Part shown: positions 54,992 through 64,000 of the stretch, piece after piece
Numbering within the stretch: the first letter of the stretch is position 1
Layout: each line of letters opens with the position of its first letter
DNA from: Blattamonas nauphoetae
Lineage: Eukaryota > Preaxostyla > Oxymonadida
Direction of reading: 5' to 3'
Assembly (NCBI GenBank): GCA_033064195.1
Contig: JARBJD010000022.1
Location: 1 to 64,000 of the forward strand
Length of the DNA: 64,000 nt
The notes under the pieces: model-generated
Database searches by the model: none
The model's input: the letters and a program-made list of their open reading frames with translations, nothing else
Told to the model about the DNA's origin: nothing
Program-made: the position numbers and the translations under genes

Positions 54992-55907
54992 CAGTCCTTT
55001 CCAAAAAGTTGATCAGGTGTTCCAAAAAGATGACTGATCGACTGGATACCCTCGCCCATAATACTCTTTCTCGTGTCAGGACCACTTTCTCCGTTAACCT
55101 CATATCTCTTTTTTGTGTGCATACATGGACAGATCGTGACTTGAAAGAGGGTATGTCTTCTTTGTGGAGGGAACAAAACACACTTTGTCGAGATTTTTTG
55201 TCGTTTGTTTTCCGTCATGTTTTTGCTCTCACTATTCGTCCTTATCTCTAACAGGGCAAGATAATTCATTAAAATGTGAAATTACTCGGCAGTTTGCTTT
55301 TTCATCGCTGTTAAATACATATTTTCAGATGAAGAGAACTCATCCATTCCAAAGCAAGAATTGGGTGCGTATGTCAATTCTTAGCTCTTTTCTCTTCGTC
55401 CTTCTTCATAGTCACGACTTCTGGACGCCACTTCAAATGTGTTTTCCAGTTCCGAATGCACTACCTGCCTGTAATGACCACAAGAACGCTGATCCCGATT
55501 CTCTCTCTTCAACAACTTAACGTTGACTTTCGCATGTTTTCTCTCTTATTTTAATCATGTTATTCAGGAATCACAAACAATACTTCCGAGAGAGGAAGCA
55601 TTACAAGAATTTCTTCCCAAACTTTGAAAAGCCGTCATTTCACTGCAAATATACATTTTTATGCTTGATTTCACTTGTCAAAATGTTTATTCCCTTCTAT
55701 TATTCTCGTATTTCTTTTTTTCTCGGTTTCAATACATATTCATCTCATAACTTCCACTTCACTAAATTGTTGTTCGGATCTTTTGATGGACATGTGATGT
55801 TTTTGGCACTTTGCATTTTTGTGACATCGACATTCGTTTATTCTCATTTTTGCTCTCAAAACTACTGTACAAATTTTTCTTACTCGTCATTTCACTTCGA
55901 CTACTTT
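54992..55907 (+). repeat. left 916-bp TIR of Tc1-like transposon
   Basis: Mirror of 57465-58379. Open frames inside (for example 55164-55520 and the start of 55557-56396) recur in the other arm. They are hydrophobic/Phe-rich without a domain and probably not genes. The homology ends in cttcgactactttttt. Confidence 0.9.
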
Positions 55908-56106
55908 TTTGCCTTTTTCACTCCCACAAAATTTTTTCAATTAATGTCAATTATCATTTCGCGATTTAGACAATACAATACATCTACTATCAATTTTATT
56001 CTAATTTCTGTAAACACAAAAGTCGGTCAAAATTCTGGTGTCCCCATAGTAATTTTTTCTTCTTTATCTCGAAGCCAATCCATCCATTTTCGATCGTTCT
56101 CTTCCA

Positions 56107-57377
56107 TGAACTTCTACGATGGAAACGCTCTTCCAAATCCACTTTATCTTGATTTGCGCAATCCATTAGAACAAGACAATGCAATAAACTACGTTCCGCA
56201 ACTTCATCAGTACCAAATTCAGCCACAACCAGAGCCGCCACACATTAATCAGCAAGCCCTTCATGCTGAGGTAGACATGTACGAAGCGTTGGCCCCTCCT
56301 CCTCCACCTCCGCCTCCGCCTCCGCCTCTGGTACCACTTCTACCAATCCTCCATCGACCATACACTCCAGCCACACCTGAAAGAGAGTCCGACTGACGCT
56401 CCTGTATCGTGAGAATGGAGAGACAAAATCAGTCACGTGGTATGCGCAACGGGTAACGCTCACTGTCCCAACAACAACTCGCTTCATTCGACAACTTCGC
56501 CGAGGCGAATCAATTACTCACAATCTTCCACGAAGAGGCAGACCGGATCGAAGGAACGACAGGTTCCGCAATCAGGAAGTTAGACGGCTGCTCCAGGAGG
56601 ACGGACAGCGAACTCTCAGAGAGATGGCGGCACATCTCAGCGCGCAAGGTCACCAGACAAGCCCAACAACAGTCTTTCGGATGTTGTCACAGCGGAATGA
56701 AGTAAACCGAGACATGCCTCTATTCTCCTTCAAACGTGTCAGAGTGAGAGCTCCAGCGGCCAACACAGAAGAAAACAAGAATGCTCGCGTGGCTTTCATC
56801 CAAAATGCGATGGCTCACATCCGCGACGGATGGTTTCCAATCTTCTTGGACGAAACATCATGGAACATCGAATGCGTGCGGAGATACGGATGGGCTGAAG
56901 TTGGCAGGGCTCCACTCGTCGCAAGACCGACCAATTTCGTTTCGTTGACCGCGATTACGTCAATCTCACCCAATGGAGTTGGTCACACAGAGCTCATTCG
57001 AGGTCCAATCACTGCCGATGTCTTCGAAGCATATCTCAGGAGACTCCTTGAAACCAACACAGCTCGACGTAGATGGGTTCTTATCCTGGACAACGCCGGA
57101 ATACACCATGTGGCCACTCAGAACATCGTTCTCGAGGCAAATCAACGAATTCTGTACAACGCCGCTTACAGTCCAGACCTGAATCCCATCGAAAATGTCT
57201 TTGGCTTCTGGAAAAACAGAGTGGAAGCACAAATTCGTGACTGGCAAGGAGAGAATCACTTTTTTGGATCAGATTCGTGAAGCATTTTCGCAGATCTCTC
57301 CTGATGAAGTCTTCAGATGCATTGAAAGTTGTCGAGCGGTTCAGTGGCCTCGAGCAGTAAGGCGAGAGGATATGTAA
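56107..57377 (+). pseudogene. Tc1/IS630-type DDE transposase, two frame breaks
   Basis: The N-terminal part (56107-56396, MNFYDGNALPNPLYLDLRNP) ends in a Pro-11 run and a stop. The main body opens in another frame at about 56380: VTWYAQRVTLTVPTTTRFIR and NLPRRGRPDRRNDRFRNQEV form a double HTH with the usual GRP linker; the body extends as MAAHLSAQGHQTSPTTVFRM. The catalytic core has FPIFLDETSWN (first Asp), VLILDNAGIHHVATQ (second) and YSPDLNPIENVFGFWK (Glu), with 33 residues between D2 and E by my count. A six-T run at about 57256 shifts the frame; the last 40 residues (DQIREAFSQISPDEVFRCIE) continue to 57377. Removing one T restores it. Transposes by cut and paste at TA. Confidence 0.85.
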
Positions 57378-57464
57378 GGAATCGAATTCTTTGTTCAGTG
57401 AAGTGATGTTTGGTCCACTTCATTTTCAGTTTTGTTCACGGGTAGTTGCAGAAAATGGGAAAAA

Positions 57465-58379
57465 GTAGTCGAGGTGAAATGACGAGTAAGAAAAATTTGT
57501 ACAGTAGTTTTGAGAGCAAAAATGAGAATAAACGAATGTCGATGTCACAAAAATGCAAAGTGCCAAAAAACATCACATGTCCATCAAAAGATCCGAACAA
57601 CAATTTAGTGAAGTGGAAGTTATGAGATGAATATGTATTGAAACCGAGAAAAAAAAGAAATACGAGAATAATAGAAGGGAATAAACATTTTGACAAGTGA
57701 AATCAAGCATAAAAATGTATATTTGCAGTGAAATGACGGCTTTTCAAAGTTTGGGAAGAAATTCTTGTAATGCTTCCTCTCTCGGAAGTATTGTTTGTGA
57801 TTCCTGAATAACATGATTAAAATAAGAGAGAAAACATGCGAAAGTCAACGTTAAGTTGTTGAAGAGAGAGAATCGGGATCAGCGTTCTTGTGGTCATTAC
57901 AGGCAGGTAGTGCATTCGGAACTGGAAAACACATTTGAAGTGGCGTCCAGAAGTCGTGACTATGAAGAAGGACGAAGAGAAAAGAGCTAAGAATTGACAT
58001 ACGCACCCAATTCTTGCTTTGGAATGGATGAGTTCTCTTCATCTGAAAATATGTATTTAACAGCGATGAAAAAGCAAACTGCCGAGTAATTTCACATTTT
58101 AATGAATTATCTTGCCCTGTTAGAGATAAGGACGAATAGTGAGAGCAAAAACATGACGGAAAACAAACGACAAAAAATCTCGACAAAGTGTGTTTTGTTC
58201 CCTCCACAAAGAAGACATACCCTCTTTCAAGTCACGATCTGTCCATGTATGCACACAAAAAAGAGATATGAGGTTAACGGAGAAAGTGGTCCTGACACGA
58301 GAAAGAGTATTATGGGCGAGGGTATCCAGTCGATCAGTCATCTTTTTGGAACACCTGATCAACTTTTTGGAAAGGACTG
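57465..58379 (-). repeat. right 915-bp TIR of Tc1-like transposon
   Basis: Reverse complement of 54992-55907 with very few differences. It ends ggactg followed by TA. Confidence 0.9.
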
Positions 58380-58640
58380 TAATGGTTTCGAGGCAACCCA
58401 TTGTTCCAAAATGTCTGAAGATGCCACACGGAGAAGTTCATGAACCAATAACAAATCAAGATTAATGAAATGCAAAAAACTCTATACCTTCTCCTCCTTA
58501 TTTTCTACGCCTAAAGAGTTGAATAGTACGCAATCGCCTCTGGATTCTTCGCATTCACACTCTCTTTCATGTCAGATCTCTTCTGTTCGTCCATCTCTTG
58601 TTCCTGCTTCGTCGATTGCACGTTACGTGTCTTTGCAGCG
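58380..58640. other. flank of Tc1-like insertion
   Basis: Sequence after the TA duplication; no gene recognised. Confidence 0.4.
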
Positions 58641-59542
58641 CTTATTCTCGCCCAGTGACGTTCTCATACCAAACATCGAAAGAGGTGATCAGATCCCGCT
58701 CTTCCTTCTCGATCAACCCTTGTTTGAACATCAGCTCGCTCCGCACACTCTCCATCTGCGTGGACTCCTCTCTATACGTCTGCTTCATCTGGGCAAGGCT
58801 GGTCTGATCAGATGGCTCGTCCTCCTTTCAAGGTTGTGCGGACGAGTTCTGTTTTTGGGCAGCGTCGATAGCAGTTCGGGAAGTCTGCACCTCGTCTCGA
58901 CGAGTGGATGGTACGAAGCTCTGCCACTATCACAGGCTCGTGCATGCTGGAATCTGTCACGAGGATGTTGACATCTCCCTCATCTTCAGCTTTCTCGCTG
59001 AGTTGAGGCGACGAAGGCTCTTCCAGGACGAGAGACAAGGCTTCAGAGGGATGGCGGTCAGCGTGTAGTCTGACGAGAGTCTGTACGATGAGCAGAGACA
59101 TGTCTTCTTCCTCCTCCATCTCTTCATGACCATCTGACGACACGTCGTCTGGAATTCCATTGCCGTTGATGTTAAGAACGGCGAAGAGCGGACAATCACC
59201 GATTGGCTCGTTTACGTGGAAGTCGAAAATGGTTCATATCCCTTCTCGTCTTCTTGAGGCTTCCTGACGAGCTTCTGCGCCAACTTTCAATCCTCCCCTC
59301 ATTCTTCCCCAATGTCCACCTCTCATTCTCCTCATTTGATGAAGAAACCCTTTAGCATCCCTCACCCGACCAATCTCAACACAGTCCCTTCCCGAACGCA
59401 GCATCGAATCCTGTTCCCAACAGAGCTTTGTCTCAATCCGAGAAGTCCGTTTTGTCCATTTTCTCATCATATTCAACCATCTTGCTGTGTCTTCAATCGT
59501 TTCATCAAAACTTCTTCGCAGAGAAGTATCTAAAAGAAGCAC
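58640..59542 (-). pseudogene. decayed coiled-coil gene, minus strand
   Basis: Open blocks in different frames: 59234-59542 (RSFDETIEDTARWLNMMRKW), 58808-59143 (acidic, SLLIVQTLVRLHADRHPSEA and LSLVLEEPSSPQL) and 58645-58800 (SLAQMKQTYREESTQMESVR, then a coiled-coil ending in SFDVWYENVTGRE, TAA). Base composition is GC-richer than the surrounding sequence, as in the VPS13 relic and the interior of the long-TIR element. No start codon or clear introns. Family not recognised; probably a broken host gene. Confidence 0.4.
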
Positions 59543-61095
59543 ACAACAATAATCAAAAAAACAAAGTGGTAAACTCCTTTATCACCTCATCTTTGCATTC
59601 ACCGACATCACTGCAGTCGAGATTGCGATAGTTCCGCCGAAGTTGTTTCAGCAACGATATTTGACGTTCTTACATCTCATTCGACTTCAAATGTGCTTTG
59701 AGACAATTCTTTCCTTGTCAGATTCAGATCTATTCTGATAGATTTGGAAATATGTTAAAATCTCAAAATCAGACTTTGGATCATTCGTGAATAGAATCGG
59801 ATGATTTTGGCGTTTTCTCACTCGTCATTTCAGCCCACAACACATTCTTGATTCGCTCGATAATTTTATAACTTTCCCGCAGAATTCACTGGAGTTCAAT
59901 GAATAGCCGACATTACAAATTGGCTTGCAGAGGAATTTTGAATTGCAGAAAATGTGTGAAATCTGTTATTTGTTGATGAAATGATTGATTCAGGAGATAT
60001 TGATTGCAGAGAGTCATAGGAACAGCGCTTGGCACGATTTGAATGCAATTAAGGGCAATTCCTGACAGAATCACGATTTAGGTGAGTCTTCCATCTCAGA
60101 TTCTCTACTCAAGTTGGATTTCATACAGGTCTGTTTCTCTCCCTTACAAACTCATATCTGTCATTCTAACCATCCCTTTTGACTTCTTTTCTGTTCTACT
60201 AGAATGAGGCTGATAGAAGAAGAAAATATAAACGAAGTGAACAGCGAATTGGTGACACGAATTGTAGAGATTCTGCTAGTGTCTTTGCGCAGTTACTCTG
60301 TGGCTGAAGACCCAGTCAGCGATGGTCTGCTATTTTCTTTGTGATTTTTCTCTCTTGATTTGGGTTCAGAAAGTCTGATGTCTCTGAGCCTTGAAGAGCT
60401 TGAAGATGAGCTGGAGATAGCGAGACTAGAGTACTTGTCGGCTCTCCGTCGCTGGGTTGTTCGTAAATTGCCATCTTTGTTTCGATAACGATTGTTTTTT
60501 ACTTTTTGCTCGATTAACTCTCTCCTTTTCCACTTCACAACTTTCTCGATTGTCTTGTCCTTTCTTATAAATGCCTGCCACTCCACAAATCGCGTCAGAG
60601 CACAGGTTCATTCAGGAAGTTAGTTTCGGGAAAAGAAAGTTATCCAATAATCATATTGTCTTGTGAATTGATGGGTTATTGAGAGGACGATTAAAACAAC
60701 ACAGAATCAAGAAACAAGGTATGATTCTCCCACTCGTGTCGGATCTCACTCCCCTAATCTCTCACTCGTTTTCATCCATCTCTACCCCTCTCGCCCTTCT
60801 TCTCGTGCGAAACACTCTCTCCAACTCTGCTTCGGGCCTTTCTCTTCTCTCCACAATGTGCATATCGTTCATTGTCCGACCTCTCCTATCAGCACCATCC
60901 AAACTGAGACATTATCGGGACTTGTGAGATCGGCGATGAGTGTCTGGTGAGCAAGAGTGAAGAAGAATGGAATGGCGACGAGACGAGAGGAGATACAACA
61001 GCTGAATATCTGTGTATGTTTGAGTGAGGGAGACACTTGTTTGTTGAGTGGGACACGACACCAAGTTGGGGGACAGATGAAAGGATCTGACGATC
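59543..61095. other. intergenic and degenerate sequence
   Basis: 59600-60280 is AT-rich with no feature. 60293-60611 on the minus strand is open but Lys/Arg- and Ser-rich (KRRELIEQKVKNNRYRNKDG) with a Ser-9 run; it may be an exon or noise. 60679-60927 on the plus strand is Ser/Leu-rich without a domain. Confidence 0.35.
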
Positions 61096-61554
61096 TCATC
61101 TGACGACACATCCCTGTCGGACAGCGAGTCTTCCTTTTCGAGCCATTCTAAAAGTTGTCTCCATCCGACGCACCTTCAAAGCAGCGATGATTGTGAGGTG
61201 ATATCGACTGGGAAAGACCTGGAGATTGTGAGTGACGCAGGGAGCAACGAGATGGGGAAGGAACGAATGACGATGGGACTTGAAGCGACAGTGATGGAGA
61301 GTAAGGAGAGAAGATACTGCGATGTGGAATGGTGTGGGGACAGACAAAAGAGTGGAGGAGAAGGAGGCAAGGGCAGATGAAGTGTTGACAACGGCATGGG
61401 CAACGTCGCGTACGGCTGGAGGATGAGCAGAATGTGGATGACGAGGCACACGCGGAGTGTTGTGACTCAAACGACGATGAAGAAAATGAGAAGTCTGACT
61501 AATTTCGCGGATCGTTGTGTCGAGTTGATCGTGGCAGTGTGGAGACATGAACAA
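61096..61554 (-). pseudogene. unidentified degenerate coding stretch
   Basis: Up to 152 codons open, His/Ser/Leu-rich (SSALASFSSTLLSVPTPFHI, then YHLTIIAALKVRRMETTFRM). The opposite strand is also open over most of it, so strand and frame are uncertain. No family recognised. GC-rich like the neighbouring relics. Confidence 0.25.
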
Positions 61555-62127
61555 GTTGTGGTCATCGCAGCCGGAGGGGAGACAATGTCAATGATTTGCG
61601 AGGAACGAAACCCAACGACTTCCGCGCAGTTGGACTGGACATTGTTCCGAAGAGGGAAGTGGGAAAGACAAGGTTTTCGTTCATGTCCATCTCGGTCCAT
61701 TGTTTAACACAAATGAGACAGCGAAATTGATGAGAATGGGAAAACAGAGAGGGAAGATATCGCATTTTCATGTGATTTGAGTACATTTTGACTGTCAGTT
61801 TGGGTTTAAAACCATCGTTTGATGCAGTCCGATAGTTTGACGATTTTTTCCCTCAGAGATCCAGGATATATCATGAGATCATAAAATGATCACCATGATA
61901 GCGTCCATTTTCAAAGATATTTGGTGAGAGGAGGTTTTTTTGGTTTGAATTTTTTATCTGGGATATTTCCACAATCTCCTGTAGTGAGATGAGATGAATC
62001 ACACAGAACTCATGTAAATATCGCGAATATAGGAATTGTCATGCGTAAAAAATAGAAGGAAGGATTGATAGGTTGATTCTGATTAATGATCTCCTTTCCC
62101 ACAGTCTTTGTTTCAGTTCGGACAACG
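61555..62127. other. upstream region of LRR gene
   Basis: AT-rich from 61800. A branch-like and acceptor-like stretch (ccacagtctttgtttcag, 62099-62116) just before the start suggests a 5'-UTR intron. Confidence 0.4.
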
Positions 62128-64000
62128 ATGTCCTCTCACGAGAGTCCAGGGAAACCACACTCACCATCGAGAAATCCGAATAGGACACCGCGAAACACAC
62201 AGATTTCGATCTCAACTTCAGGTGAATCAACAGAGAACAAACCTCGACAACTTCAAACTCCAAGTTCTCAAGGAAGATCAGCACATTCTATTGTATCACC
62301 TAAGAAAAGTGTATATCATGGGAGTCCTAATCACTATGCGGGACCAGCCATTCCTTTTGCTCCCGATACGATCCCTGTCGTTGGAAGTAAAACATACATC
62401 ATCCGCCGCTCGGGTATGACATCAATGGATTCAATCCCTGGGATGGGTGATGGGTCTATCAATACCCGTTTCCATTTTGTACAGGGCACAGATCCAGAGA
62501 CAATCTATGCTCAGTGTAACAAATTCAAATCATTCAAAAAAATGCCAATTCTAACAAACCTCAGGGTCTTCTATTTGTCAGAAAATCAGATCAAAACCTT
62601 CAAAGACTTCCCACAGTTCCCAAATCTCACATCACTTTTCCTTGAAGACAACAACATCATCTCATTCCGTGGCGCCTGTGATATCCCTACTCTCACCACA
62701 CTTAATCTTGAGGGAAACCCAATTGCATATTACACACCACCCCAAGCACCAGAAATTTCCGATCGGGCCTATCGTCTGATGGCGTTTATCGCATTTAACT
62801 CTCAAATCCTGACGATGATTGATGGCAAATCTTTCACTGCATTTGAAAGGGATGATGCAGAAAGAATTGGCCCACTTGTTCGAGAGTATTTACGAAAGGG
62901 ATATCTCCTCAGACATATCCACAACGAACCTCGAAACACCAAGGAGCGAACACTCGGTCGGTACGAGCTTGTCGCGGAAGATTTGGAAGTGGAAGATTCT
63001 GAGACGGATGATGAAGAATCAGAAACAAAACGAAGCCCATCAAAACATCAGCAAGACACATTTAAATCAGGAAACAAAAAAGGATCATCATTAGATATAT
63101 TGCAGTTTAGTGATGACCAGCCATCGACAAGTCGATTTTCTGGATGGGGAGATGATACAGATCGTGACATGCAATACGGGACACTTAATCGCAAACAGAC
63201 AAAAACAACAATCAAACACGATGATGTTTGCTCCTCTTTCTTTACAATTTTTTTTCATCTACAATCGTATCATTAGGGTCAACATGAACACAAGAAAAAC
63301 ACGGACCTTACCGGAATAAGCGGATACGTCGATCTACGATGGGTGAGAGATTCAGATTCTGAAAAGAAAGCGCGCAATTCCCTGACGGTATTTTTCGTTT
63401 TATTCACCATTTTCTTCCTCTCCAACAATAGCGAACTCCATATCATTCACGTGGACCATTTGACCTTCCATCTCCATTCTCAATCCTCGATCCAAATCAA
63501 GCACCAATCTACAGAGGACCAGGGTCTAAATATGAGGATCCATCACATCAAAAAGTTGAAGATGGAGACAAGAAACCCAGAGAAATGAGCGACCTTCTCC
63601 GACGTATTCTTGAAAAGAAGCCAGTTCAAAAGAAGAAAGGAAAGAAGGGCAAGAAGGGCAAGAAGTCACGTAAAGGGAAAAAGAAGAAGAAGAGAATCTC
63701 AGATTCTGATACAGACGATCCCAACGAAACTTTATCACAGAAAATGCGAAGAAAGGCAGCAAGACGAGCAAGAATGGAACGCGAGCTCACCACGATTGAC
63801 GAGGCTGAACTTGAACAAGATATGTGCGATGCTGATCGACTGTTCGTGAAAAAGATGATAGAAACGATGGAAGGTTTGCATATGTTCATTCTTCATCGTT
63901 CTGGCATCCTCAACATTCTCTCTCCTTTTTCATCCTTTCTCCTCCTCAGAAACAAAAAACCTGTACGACGAAGAAAATATTCATCTCTTGGATTCATTTG
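62128..64000 (+). CDS. leucine-rich-repeat protein, 3' end off window
   Basis: Start taken at ATG 62128 (MSSHESPGKPHSPS). Exons 62128-63225, 63277-63387, 63432-63873 and 63950-64000+, with introns of 51, 44 and 76 nt, all GT..AG and phase-consistent. The N-terminal 110 residues are Ser/Pro-rich. LRRs occupy about residues 140-220 (NLRVFYLSENQIKTFKDFPQ, NLTSLFLEDNNIISF, TLTTLNLEGNPIAYY), followed by a U2A'/LRRcap-like capping segment (RLMAFIAFNSQILTMIDGKS). After an acidic linker comes a Lys-rich tail (KKKGKKGKKGKKSRKGKKKK) and a charged helix. It continues past the window. LRR-cap proteins of this type are common in axonemal and splicing contexts; the role is not specified here. Confidence 0.75.

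Larger units (their letters stand above)
54992..58379 (+). mobile_element. Tc1/IS630-like transposon with 915-bp TIRs
   Basis: Starts cagtcctttccaaaaagttg and ends with the exact reverse complement. It is flanked by TA at 54990-54991 and 58380-58381, the Tc1/mariner target duplication. The inverted arms are 54992-55907 and 57465-58379, almost identical over about 915 bp, so more than half of the 3388-bp element is TIR. The unique centre (55908-57464) holds the transposase. Tc1 elements usually have TIRs of tens to a few hundred bases. It sits about 270 bp downstream of the pogo-like gene. Confidence 0.95.

Noticed and set aside
55164..55520. 118-codon open frame repeated on the other strand at 57851-58207
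   Set aside because: It lies in the long TIRs and so is duplicated by the element structure; hydrophobic, no domain.
61396..61707. 103-codon plus-strand frame
   Set aside because: Overlaps an open minus-strand frame in degenerate sequence; no motif on either strand.

Overview
The window looks like the genome of an intron-bearing unicellular eukaryote. The evidence is GT..AG introns of about 37-76 nt (most 40-50) that join conserved exons in frame, two tRNA genes, and eukaryote-specific proteins: ubiquilin-like, UDP-glucose pyrophosphorylase, Gemin2-like, an Elg1/ATAD5-like clamp-loader protein, and a VPS13 relic. TAA and TGA end conserved genes and TAG ends one spliced gene, so I read the standard code. 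Tiny introns, short intergenic spaces and DIRS, hAT, MULE, pogo and Tc1 transposons suggest a protist. A metamonad such as an oxymonad is my guess only; no rRNA or other marker settles it.

Layout. 1-2.5 kb: two minisatellites, a dispersed repeat and a fold-back element. 2.87-8.16 kb: a decayed VPS13-like gene between 47-bp inverted termini. 9.2-13.8 kb: a host island with an ubiquilin-like gene, a small secreted protein and a poorly resolved multi-exon gene. 13.8-38.4 kb: a large transposon nest. It holds a hAT element split by one MITE and carrying a second near its end; a DIRS-like retroelement split by a 3.5-kb long-TIR element that carries ABC-ATPase fragments; a Harbinger-like fragment; several MITEs; a second, reverse-strand DIRS-like element; and a 5.3-kb cluster of MULE and pogo remnants flanked by 514-bp inverted copies. 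38.8-52.7 kb: the main host island, mostly minus strand, with the Elg1/ATAD5-like gene, a helical-repeat gene, a four-TM protein, a tRNA with anticodon TAT, the Gemin2-like gene, tRNA-Ala and UDP-glucose pyrophosphorylase. 53.2-58.4 kb: a pogo-like gene and a Tc1/IS630-type transposon with 915-bp TIRs. 58.4-62.1 kb: decayed coding sequence. 62.1-64 kb: a leucine-rich-repeat gene cut by the window edge.

The host genes do not form a pathway; they are ordinary housekeeping genes (carbohydrate activation, protein quality control, PCNA handling, snRNP assembly). The notable content is transposon architecture: several unrelated elements have very long or repeat-built inverted termini, two of them enclose host-gene fragments, and the transposase genes are nearly all broken.
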